Below are positions 53,906 to 64,000 of a stretch of DNA of 64,000 bases, one piece after another; the first letter of the stretch is position 1, and each line of letters starts with the position of its first letter. The translations under genes were made by a program, and so were the position numbers. The stretch lies in contig NZ_JAMDLH010000007.1 of assembly GCF_023721755.1 (NCBI RefSeq), positions 62,001-126,000 of the forward strand, read 5' to 3'. Under the pieces are notes generated by a model. The model had not been told where the DNA came from, made no database searches, and was given only the letters and a program-made list of their open reading frames with translations. The DNA is from Pleomorphomonas sp. NRK KF1. GTDB taxonomy: Bacteria; Pseudomonadota; Alphaproteobacteria; Rhizobiales; Pleomorphomonadaceae.

Positions 53906-54346
53906 TTGCAGTTCCGGTCAGATGAGAAGCGGCGGCGGGCCGCGCGATGCTCCAACTATCTCACAAGAGCACCAGTACGGTAAACTTGCGGTTAGCAGGC
54001 CGCGTTTCAGGCCGTTCCCCTCTATGTAGAACTTTTCAGGGGGGCGTTCAAACCCCGTAATGGAGCGAATTTGACTTTTGGTTTTCGCCGTCGGGCGAGG
54101 GCGGGCGCGTCGGCGCAAGCGCAGGACCGAGACTTCCGGTCCGGCGCCCTTCATCGGACGCCGCGCGACGTCGGCGCCGTCCTCGGGCTGTCGCGGTCTG
54201 GTTCGGGCGGCGTCGGGACGACGCTCAGCCACGTTAATAATAGACAGGCCTGATAAAACAGGGCAGATTTCAGAATCAGGAGTACAAAAGCCCTGTTTTC
54301 CCGGCCGCTAGCGGACCGGGTGGCAGGCTCCACGGACTGGAGAGGG
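53906..54346. other. Divergent control region between cpdR and the second NFGAH gene
   Basis: 441 bp with no supported gene. It holds a CtrA-like box on the minus strand (CTAA-N7-TTTACCG, 53993-53976 region) about 75-90 bp before cpdR, and a perfect inverted repeat AAAACAGGGC (54255-54264) / GCCCTGTTTT (54290-54299) separated by 25 bp, about 50 bp before the NFGAH gene. Confidence 0.5.
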
Positions 54347-55243
54347 ATGCGCGTCGTCACCGATTTCCGCTCGGAACCGCCCTTCGAGATTCTGTCCCCC
54401 GCGGAGCAGGTGCATCCTTTCGTCTTCAACTCGCCGCACTCGGGCGATGCCTATCCGGAAGACTTTCTCGCGGCGAGCCGACTCGACAGGCGACGCATCC
54501 GCCTGTCCGAGGACGCGCATGTGGACAAGCTGTTCATGCATGCCGTCACGGTGGGTGCGCCGCTGCTCAGAGCGCATTTCCCGCGCGCCTATCTCGACGT
54601 CAACCGCGAGCCCTACGAGCTCGATCCGCGCATGTTCGATGGACGGTTGCCCGCCTTTGCCAACGTCCGCTCCATCCGGGTGGCGGGCGGCCTGGGCACG
54701 GTGCCGCGCGTCATCTCCGAGAGCGAGGAGATCTACGCCGGGCCGATGCCGATCGAGGTCGCGCTCGATCGCATCGAGGCGCTCTACAAGCCCTATCATG
54801 CGGCGCTGACGCGGCTTCTGGCCCAAACGCACGTGCGCTTCGGCCGCGCCGTTCTGATCGATTGCCACTCCATGCCGTCGTCGGTCAGGGGGCAGGAGAC
54901 CAAGGGGCGGTCCGACTTCGTGCTCGGCGACCGCCACGGCACGTCGGCCTCGCGAGCGCTGATCGATCACGCCGCCGGCGCGCTCACGGCGCTTGGCTAC
55001 AAGGTGGCGATCAACCGACCTTATGCCGGCGGCTTCATCACCGAGCATTACGGGCGGCCCGCCAAGGGGCTGCATGCCCTGCAGATCGAGATCAACCGGT
55101 CGCTCTACATGGACGAGAAGACGCTGGAGCCGCATTCGGGTTTCGTTCGCCTCACCGCCGAGCTTGCCGACTTCATCGAGGGTCTGACGCGATTGCCGCT
55201 CGAGGTGGTCTGTCCGTCCCCCGGCCGCTTCGCGGCCGAGTAA
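54347..55243 (+). CDS. N-formylglutamate amidohydrolase family protein (paralogue 2)
   Basis: A 298-residue FGase-family protein: VFNSPHSGDAYPEDFL, LSEDAHVDKLFMHAV, PRAYLDVNREPYELDP, AVLIDCHSMPSS and the C-terminal ITEHYGRPAKGLHALQIEINRSLYMDE are all present and closer to the canonical hydrolase than paralogue 1. No histidine-utilisation genes are adjacent; cpdR is divergent, an arrangement I recall from rhizobia. ATG 54347 has GGAGAGGG just before it; GTG 54320 is the alternative. A 30-bp tandem duplication covers its stop codon. Confidence 0.88.
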   Translation: MRVVTDFRSEPPFEILSPAEQVHPFVFNSPHSGDAYPEDFLAASRLDRRRIRLSEDAHVDKLFMHAVTVGAPLLRAHFPRAYLDVNREPYELDPRMFDGRLPAFANVRSIRVAGGLGTVPRVISESEEIYAGPMPIEVALDRIEALYKPYHAALTRLLAQTHVRFGRAVLIDCHSMPSSVRGQETKGRSDFVLGDRHGTSASRALIDHAAGALTALGYKVAINRPYAGGFITEHYGRPAKGLHALQIEINRSLYMDEKTLEPHSGFVRLTAELADFIEGLTRLPLEVVCPSPGRFAAE

Positions 55244-55285
55244 CCAGAATGGGCCCGCTTCGCGGCCGAGTAACCAGAATGGGCC
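55225..55285. repeat. Perfect 30-bp tandem duplication across a stop codon
   Basis: Positions 55226-55255 and 55256-55285 are identical. The unit begins CGCTTCGCGGCCGAG, includes the TAA stop of the preceding gene and ends AGAATGGGCC. Thus the last codons and the stop of the NFGAH gene are repeated downstream, probably a recent slippage or recombination event. Confidence 0.95.
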
Positions 55286-55423
55286 GCTCGGCCGCCGGAT
55301 GATTTCTAGTCGCTCCCGCTCCGAATGCCCTTGCTGCGCTTCATCCCCGAATGACGTCGCAAACTTTGAAACGTTTTCAGAAAATCGCGGTGCTGGCGCA
55401 GGCCGACCTGGCGGGATAGGCTT

Positions 55424-55515
55424 AAAAGAAAAAGGGGCCGTCGCAAAAGCGGCGGCCCAAGTCTTAGGGAGGAAACGCCCAAGGAGGGCGGGCAGCGCGG
55501 AAACCCACGCTGCAC
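55424..55515 (-). ncRNA. Candidate suhB/mmgR-like small RNA
   Basis: Read leftward: promoter TTGACC (55550-55545), 17 bp, CATTGT (55527-55522), then a transcript of about 90 nt with hairpin GCAGCG...CGCTGC, a second hairpin CGCCC-TCCTT-GGGCG whose loop is anti-Shine-Dalgarno-like, the single-stranded TTTCCTCCCTAAG, and a strong terminator (stem 55435-55444 with 55449-55458) followed by TTTTTCTTTT. The CCTCC loops, terminator and position antisense-upstream of an inositol-monophosphatase-family gene match the suhB motif (MmgR) described in alphaproteobacteria. Confidence 0.6.
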
Positions 55516-55521
55516 CCCTCT

Positions 55522-55550
55522 ACAATGCCTACTTTCGTCGTATTGGTCAA
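55522..55550 (-). promoter_or_regulatory. Promoter of the candidate sRNA
   Basis: On the minus strand TTGACC and CATTGT are 17 bp apart, predicting a start near 55515. Confidence 0.5.
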
Positions 55551-55740
55551 CCCCTCGCGGTAGAAAGTGCGTCAGCTACTCGCGTTTTGGTGGGGATGAC
55601 ATCATTGGATACAAAGGTTGGTGCGAGCCGGGAAATTGCATTTCTTTGAAACCAAAAATAAAAACAACGGGATGAACCGGGCCGGCGAAACGGGTCGCAA
55701 CGTTGCTTCGTTTTCGCTCCATGTGGGAAACATATCGGAT

Positions 55741-56574
55741 ATGCAGATCACACCTATCTCCAAGGCCTTCTTCGACCGGTTGGCCGACGCGGCTTCGGCG
55801 GCGATCCTGCCGCATTTCCGGACCGAGCTCGCCGTCGAGAACAAGCTTGAGGGCGCCTTCGATCCGGTGACCGTCGCCGACAAGGCCGGCGAGGTGGCCA
55901 TGCGCGAACTGATCGAGGCCACCTATCCCGATCATGGCATCCTGGGTGAGGAGTTCGGCAACGTCGGGCTCGACCGCGAGCGCGTCTGGGTGCTCGATCC
56001 GGTGGATGGCACGCGGTCGTTCATTGCCGGCATTCCGCTCTGGGGTACGTTGATTGGCCTCAGGGCCGGCGGCAAGGCGGTGCAGGGCATGATGGCCCAG
56101 CCCTTCACCGGCGAGCGCTTCTATGGCGATGGGGTCACGGCCACCTATACCGGGCCGGGCGGCGAGCGGCCGCTCAGGGCGCGGCCTTGCGGCGATATTT
56201 CCCAGGCAACGCTGTTCACCACTTCGCTCCGCCCGTTTTCGGACAGCGAGCGGGAGGCCTACCTCTCGATCGAGGGGCAGGCCAAGCTCGTTCGTTACAG
56301 CGCCGACTGCTACGCTTACTGCATGGTCGCGGCGGGGCAGGCCGATCTCGTCATCGAGGCGGGGCTGCAGCCCTACGACATCACCGCACTGATCCCGGTG
56401 ATCGAGGGGGCGGGCGGCGTCGTCACGTCGTGGTCCGGCGGCAGCGCCGTCGACGGCGGCCGCGTGGTGGCGAGCGGCGACCCGCGCCTCCACGAGCAGG
56501 TTCTGAAGCTTCTGGCCGCGGGCCTGTCGGATGCCGCGACGGCGCTCGGCGTCATTCCGACGAGCCGGGGATGA
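55741..56574 (+). CDS. hisN: Histidinol-phosphatase of the inositol monophosphatase fold (HisN type)
   Basis: A 277-residue IMPase-superfamily enzyme. Metal sites are GILGEEFGN and WVLDPVDGTRSFIAGIPLWGTLIGL, with SADCYAYCMVAAGQADLVIEAGLQPYDITALIPVIEGAGG completing the active site. The PLWGTLIGL and DCYAYCMVAAGQ segments are those of HisN-type histidinol-phosphate phosphatases rather than inositol monophosphatase SuhB. It would do the penultimate phosphatase step of histidine synthesis. ATG 55741 gives the family-typical start. Its last 23 bp overlap the convergent hydrolase gene. Confidence 0.85.
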   Translation: MQITPISKAFFDRLADAASAAILPHFRTELAVENKLEGAFDPVTVADKAGEVAMRELIEATYPDHGILGEEFGNVGLDRERVWVLDPVDGTRSFIAGIPLWGTLIGLRAGGKAVQGMMAQPFTGERFYGDGVTATYTGPGGERPLRARPCGDISQATLFTTSLRPFSDSEREAYLSIEGQAKLVRYSADCYAYCMVAAGQADLVIEAGLQPYDITALIPVIEGAGGVVTSWSGGSAVDGGRVVASGDPRLHEQVLKLLAAGLSDAATALGVIPTSRG

Positions 56575-57499
56575 AGGCATCGAAGGCCGCCCAGAACTGG
56601 GCGGCATAGACCTCGCGCTCCATCATGATTTCGTGGCGGGCGCCGTGGACGAGGACGTAGGCCGGGTTGCGTAGGCGTCTTGCCATGGTCTCGATGGCGA
56701 GGCGGCTCACCACGGTGTCGGCACCCGAGTTGACCAGCATGACCGGCGCCGCCACGGTGTCGGCAAGGTCATGGGCCGACAGGAGATCGAACATGCGCGT
56801 CGCTGCCGATACCCAGCCCAGCGTCGGGGCGGCGAGCCGGTAGGCCGGCTGGGCGGCGCAGATCGCTTCGTTGATCCGGTAGCGCTCGGGGTTCGAGGTG
56901 AGCGGATTGCGCTCGAAGCTTCTCGCCTTGCTCGCCCGGCGGCGCTGGCCGGGGATATAGCGGGAACCTGCGCCGCAATGGACGAGGAGGCGCAGCAGCA
57001 TGCGCCGGAAGCCCGGCATGGTCGTCCGTTGCGGCAGGCCGAGCATCGGTGCCGTCAGCACCAGCCGGTCGAAGGTGGGAGCGAGGAAACGGCCGGCGGC
57101 GAGAAGAATGCCGCCCCCCATCGAATGGCCCAGCGCGAAATAGGGCGGCGGACAGTCCGGCAGCACGACGCGGCGGCGAAAGGCCTCGATGTCGCGCAGG
57201 TAATGGCGGAAGGAGCGAACGTGACCCTTGCCGGGATCGTCGGCAAGGCGCGACGATCCGCCCTGACCGCGCCACTCCATGATCGCCACCGCAAAGCCGC
57301 GCTGCCGCAAGCGCGTGACGACGTGGAAATACTTCTCGATGGTCTCCGACCAGCCGGGAAACAGGCAGACCGTGCCCTTGGCGCCGCCCGGCAAGGCAGG
57401 CCAGCGGGCAGTGCGCAGGCGCACGCCATCCGACGTCGAAATCATCTCCAGCCGGCAGCCGGACGGGATCGGATTGTCGGCCAGTTCGAGAAGTTCCAT
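56552..57499 (-). CDS. Alpha/beta-hydrolase, lysophospholipase (PldB)-like
   Basis: A 315-residue alpha/beta hydrolase. The nucleophile elbow is GHSMGG (near residue 124), the oxyanion region LFPGWSETIEKYFHVVTRLRQRGFAVAIMEWRGQGGSSR is well conserved, and the catalytic Asp and His fit in VNSGADTVV and VLVHGARHEIMMERE. This is the monoacylglycerol lipase/PldB group. No signal peptide. ATG 57499 follows GGGGAG. Convergent with and overlapping hisN. Confidence 0.88.
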   Translation of the reverse strand: MELLELADNPIPSGCRLEMISTSDGVRLRTARWPALPGGAKGTVCLFPGWSETIEKYFHVVTRLRQRGFAVAIMEWRGQGGSSRLADDPGKGHVRSFRHYLRDIEAFRRRVVLPDCPPPYFALGHSMGGGILLAAGRFLAPTFDRLVLTAPMLGLPQRTTMPGFRRMLLRLLVHCGAGSRYIPGQRRRASKARSFERNPLTSNPERYRINEAICAAQPAYRLAAPTLGWVSAATRMFDLLSAHDLADTVAAPVMLVNSGADTVVSRLAIETMARRLRNPAYVLVHGARHEIMMEREVYAAQFWAAFDAFIPGSSE

Positions 57500-57605
57500 G
57501 GGCGCTCCCCGGCGACCACACCGGTCGCCGCCGCGCCGGTTCTAGCACGGAGCCGAGGGCCGATGCCATCACCGGGAGGGGGTGAAAACGCATCGTCGCC
57601 CGCCT

Positions 57606-57633
57606 CTTGAAAAGCGTTCCGGCCTTACCAAAT
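57606..57633 (+). promoter_or_regulatory. RpoH-like heat-shock promoter of hsp20
   Basis: CTTGAA (57606-57611) and CCAAAT (57628-57633) are 16 bp apart, resembling alphaproteobacterial RpoH promoters. This would place the transcript start near 57640, about 105 nt before the hsp20 start codon. Confidence 0.5.
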
Positions 57634-57639
57634 CAAGGA

Positions 57640-57743
57640 ACGCGGACGCCCCACGGGTCCGCGGCGACCGGACGTTCCGCCTCGGAGAGGGGAACAGAAA
57701 ACCGGCCGGCCAACCCAAGACTGTCGCTCAACTGGAGGACATC
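57640..57743 (+). promoter_or_regulatory. ROSE-like RNA thermometer of hsp20
   Basis: Directly before the start codon, GTC-G-CTC (57723-57729) pairs with GAGGAC (57735-57740), burying the Shine-Dalgarno GGAGG, with the G at 57726 bulged out. That bulged G opposite the ribosome site within a TCGCT sequence is the defining ROSE feature. Upstream GC-rich segments can form further stems. Melting at high temperature would free the ribosome site. Confidence 0.75.
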
Positions 57744-58205
57744 ATGCGTAATTTCGACCTTTCTCCGCTCTATCGCTCGACCATCGGCTTTGATCGCCTG
57801 TTCTCGCTGCTCGACCAGGTTTCGACCAGCGACGCGTCGGCCCAGTCCTATCCGCCCTACAATATCGAGCGCACCGGCGAGAATGCCTATCGCATCACCA
57901 TCGCCGTGGCGGGCTTTTCCGAGGACGAGCTGACGATCGAGGCGCGCGAAGCCGTGCTGACGGTCAAGGGCGAGAAGAAGCCCGAAGCCGAGGACAACGG
58001 CCACGAGATGCTCTATCGCGGCATCGCCGCCCGCGCCTTTGAGCGCCGCTTCCAGCTTGCCGATCATGTCGAGGTGAAGGGCGCCTCGCTCGAGCACGGC
58101 CTCCTGCACGTCGATCTCGTGCGCGACATTCCCGAGAGCAAGCGGGCGCGCACCATTCCGATCGGCAAGGGCGAGGCCCCGCAGATCGAAGCGACCCTCA
58201 ACTGA
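57744..58205 (+). CDS. Small heat-shock protein (Hsp20/IbpA type)
   Basis: A 153-residue alpha-crystallin-type chaperone. It starts MRNFDLSPLYRSTIGFDRLFSLLDQ, the class-A IbpA/HspA start, followed by the crystallin domain (PPYNIERTGENAYRITIAVAGFSEDELTIEAREAVLTVKGEK to HGLLHVDLVRDIPE) and a C-terminal IPI anchor (ARTIPIGKG). It holds unfolding proteins for refolding by DnaK/ClpB. The GGAGG ribosome site is buried in a ROSE-like stem. A terminator follows at 58271. Confidence 0.96.
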   Translation: MRNFDLSPLYRSTIGFDRLFSLLDQVSTSDASAQSYPPYNIERTGENAYRITIAVAGFSEDELTIEAREAVLTVKGEKKPEAEDNGHEMLYRGIAARAFERRFQLADHVEVKGASLEHGLLHVDLVRDIPESKRARTIPIGKGEAPQIEATLN

Positions 58206-58270
58206 CCTGAGAGGCGACGGCGGGCGGAGACCGCTTCGCTCGCCGATCGACGAGATGGCCTGAACGACGA

Positions 58271-58298
58271 AGGGCGCCCCGCGAGGGACGCCCTTTTT
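58271..58298 (+). terminator. Terminator of hsp20
   Basis: AGGGCG (58271-58276) pairs with CGCCCT (58289-58294), the inner CCC with GGG, around GCGA; TTTTT follows. Confidence 0.85.
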
Positions 58299-58322
58299 GC
58301 ATGTTCACCCGGACGGGCGCGG

Positions 58323-59375
58323 TTACTTGCCGAGCGCCTTGAGGAAATGGTCGACCTCGTGGGCGGCGGTGGCGAAGGAGGTGACGAGGCGGACGAGGTC
58401 CTCGTCGTTCCCAGGCTTCTCCTCGTCGGCGAGGCCGTCTGGATTCCACTCGTAGAACTGGGCGCCGGCCGCCTTGAGGCGGGCGCTGACCGCCTTCGGC
58501 CAGATGGCGAAGACTTCGTTGGCTTCCGGCTCCCACACGACGCGGGCGGTGGACAGCTGGCCGATGCCGGTGGCGAGGCGCTTGGCCATGGTGTTGGCGT
58601 GGAAGGCGTTGTCCAGCCAATGGCCGCGGTCGAAATAGCCCTGGAACTGGGCGGCGACGAAGCGGCTCTTGGAGAACAGCTGGCCGGCGCGCTTCCTAAT
58701 GTAGCCGAAATCCTCGGCCTTCTTGGCGTTGAAGAAAACGACGGCCTCGGCGCACCAGCAGCCGTTCTTGGTGCCGCCGAAGGACAGCACGTCGACGCCG
58801 GCCTTCCAGGTGATGTCGGCCGGCTGGCAGCCGAGGAAGGCGAGCGCGTTGGCAAGGCGGGCGCCATCCATGTGGACCTTGAGGCCGTAGGCGTGGGCGA
58901 CGGCGGCCAGCGCGGTCACTTCCTCCACCGTATAGACGGTGCCCCATTCGGTGGACTGGCTGAGGGAGACGGCGACCGGACGGCCGTGATGGACGGCGGC
59001 CGGGAAGTAGCGCGAGATCGCCGCTTCGAGCCCGTCGGGCGTCAGCTTGCCGCGGGCGCCGGGAATGCTGACCAGGCGGCCGCCCGACAGGAACTCCGGC
59101 GCGCCCGCCTCGTCGCAGGCGATGTGCGCCACGTCGTGGCAAAGGACGATGCCGGCCGGCTTCATCACCGAGGCGAGCGACAGCGAATTGGCCGCCGTGC
59201 CGGTGGCAACGAAGAAGACGGAAACGTCGTGCTCGAACACTTCCGAAAACCAGTCGACGGCGACCCGCGTCTGGTCGTCGGCGCCATAGGCGGGAACGGA
59301 GCCGTTTCCGGCGTTCATGAGGGCATTGGCCACTTGCGCCGAAGCGCCGGCCCAGTTGTCGCTGGCAAAGTACAT
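58323..59375 (-). CDS. ltaE: Low-specificity L-threonine aldolase
   Basis: A 350-residue PLP enzyme of the threonine aldolase/beta-eliminating lyase fold. Visible are the N-terminal FASDNWAGASAQVANAL, the VFFVATGTAANSLSLA and HDVAHIACDEAGAPEF segments, GLKVHMDGARLANAL and the PLP-lysine motif SFGGTKNGCWCAEAV. It splits threonine or allo-threonine to glycine and acetaldehyde. ATG 59375 (MYFASDN) gives the family-typical length; ATG 59435 would add 20 residues. Convergent with hsp20. Confidence 0.9.
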   Translation of the reverse strand: MYFASDNWAGASAQVANALMNAGNGSVPAYGADDQTRVAVDWFSEVFEHDVSVFFVATGTAANSLSLASVMKPAGIVLCHDVAHIACDEAGAPEFLSGGRLVSIPGARGKLTPDGLEAAISRYFPAAVHHGRPVAVSLSQSTEWGTVYTVEEVTALAAVAHAYGLKVHMDGARLANALAFLGCQPADITWKAGVDVLSFGGTKNGCWCAEAVVFFNAKKAEDFGYIRKRAGQLFSKSRFVAAQFQGYFDRGHWLDNAFHANTMAKRLATGIGQLSTARVVWEPEANEVFAIWPKAVSARLKAAGAQFYEWNPDGLADEEKPGNDEDLVRLVTSFATAAHEVDHFLKALGK

Positions 59376-59957
59376 GGAGCCAAGTTTAGCCTTGTCGAGC
59401 TCGGGCGACAGCCGCCGAGTTTGCGCACCACCCATGCAGACCGTTCATGCCGGCGTCAATCCTGATTTCGCCCCCAAATAAATGGGTCAGGATGGTTGAC
59501 GGGACAGTAAGGTTATGCAAATAACGCATCGCGCATTCGGGACCGCGATAGTTTGGCCCCAAGTGAGCGGATCTGGGGGCTCGGGCCTGATTTTCGGAGG
59601 AAAGGACGGCCGGCGCGTTTTCCCGAATCCATCGTTTGCGATTTTTGCTTGCCTCGACGGGGCAACGGGTGCAAAGCGCGAACGGGAGGGTTCCGGGGGA
59701 GGAGTGAGCTTCGGGATCATCTGGCGAAACGGCTATCGAAGCTGTCTCCTTGTTCCGGTTGAGCGGGATGAGGACGACGGCTGTCGCTGTCGCGCCGTCC
59801 GGCGAAAGCGCCGGGCGGCATTGCCAACGAGGACGGGCGGTCCACAGCGCGATCGTAAGCGGGTATATAAGGAGTATACCGCTTCTCGCGCGGAGGCGCC
59901 CGGAAAGAGACACCCTACGGCGGAGCAACTCCGCCGCACACTGATGAGGACTTCGCC
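59376..59957. other. Intergenic region upstream of gltB
   Basis: 582 bp between divergent ltaE and gltB with no supported gene. Near gltB lies a dyad GGTATA (59862-59867) / TATACC (59875-59880) around TAAGGAG, which doubles as a -10-like TATATAA. The rest shows no obvious repeat or RNA structure. Confidence 0.5.
59862..59880 (+). promoter_or_regulatory. Dyad and -10-like element before gltB
   Basis: The 6-bp arms GGTATA and TATACC are separated by TAAGGAG. TATATAA within it is a plausible -10 for gltB, so a bound repressor would block transcription. No recognised regulator site was identified. Confidence 0.4.

Positions 59958-64000
<4,043 letters not shown>

Larger units (their letters stand above)
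55244..55740. other. Intergenic region holding the tandem repeat and the candidate sRNA
   Basis: 497 bp between the NFGAH and hisN genes. Apart from the 30-bp duplication and the minus-strand sRNA with its promoter, the last 170 bp upstream of hisN (55560-55740) carry no recognised element. No protein gene is supported. Confidence 0.5.

Overview
The window is a compact, GC-rich chromosomal segment of an alphaproteobacterium, most likely of the order Hyphomicrobiales (Rhizobiales). The evidence is the gene content and neighbourhoods: ybgC-tolQ, a three-subunit pntAA-pntAB-pntB transhydrogenase, DUF1036 coupled to pyk next to gapR (DUF2312), cpdR, a zinc-free L36 and an hsp20 gene with a ROSE-type leader. 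A suhB/mmgR-like small RNA next to a hisN-type phosphatase points the same way. A Pleomorphomonadaceae-like genome is possible, but the sequence alone does not settle it. No prophage, insertion sequence, integron or CRISPR array was seen. The window looks like core and niche-adaptation genes throughout.

Layout. 0-5.3 kb: tolQ (cut by the left edge), ybgC, an isochorismatase-fold hydrolase and ruvB on the minus strand, then a DUF2927 secreted protein, a small exported protein and a PPP-like phosphoesterase. 5.5-11 kb: cell-wall block of a DUF882/M15 peptidase, an L,D-transpeptidase and an orphan NtrC-type regulator. 11.2-16.4 kb: oligoendopeptidase F and the transhydrogenase operon. 16.4-20 kb: MATE exporter, mntR and mntH with a palindromic operator inside the mntH promoter. 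20.3-23.2 kb: peroxiredoxin-like protein, thiamine-precursor transporter thiX-thiY behind a TPP riboswitch (no ATPase gene alongside) and tRNA-Glu(CTC).

23.4-26.5 kb: a chemoreceptor divergent from a PAS-like protein. 26.7-33.8 kb: an arabinoside-use cluster (ATPase, two permeases, binding protein, GH51 arabinofuranosidase) divergent from a FadR-type GntR regulator. 33.8-37.7 kb: a YehZYXW/OsmU-type osmoprotectant importer. 38-42.9 kb: fbp, an ornithine-cyclodeaminase-family gene whose 3' end overlaps a convergent endonuclease/phosphatase-family gene, a small membrane protein, rpmJ and a TPR protein. 43-47.3 kb: DUF1036-pyk, an EamA exporter, an N-formylglutamate amidohydrolase (NFGAH) and gapR. 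47.4-52.8 kb: an MFS transporter, a GH5 glycosidase, a TRIC-like channel and a second chemoreceptor.

52.9-53.4 kb: an AT-rich island and tRNA-Val(GAC). 53.5-59.4 kb: cpdR, a second NFGAH, the candidate sRNA, hisN, a lysophospholipase-like hydrolase, hsp20 and threonine aldolase. From 59.96 kb: gltB, running off the right edge.

Most interesting signals are regulatory: a ROSE-like thermometer with a bulged-G anti-Shine-Dalgarno stem behind an RpoH-like promoter at hsp20; a suhB/mmgR-like antisense-oriented sRNA with CCUCC loops; a set of TTAA-N7-TTAA-like (CtrA-type) boxes before tolQ, the DUF2927 gene/ruvB, the DUF882 gene, a chemoreceptor and cpdR; a Shine-Dalgarno-sequestering hairpin before the TPR gene; tandem hairpins before gapR; and two NFGAH paralogues each beside a cell-cycle regulator. 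No clearly new multi-gene system could be demonstrated.
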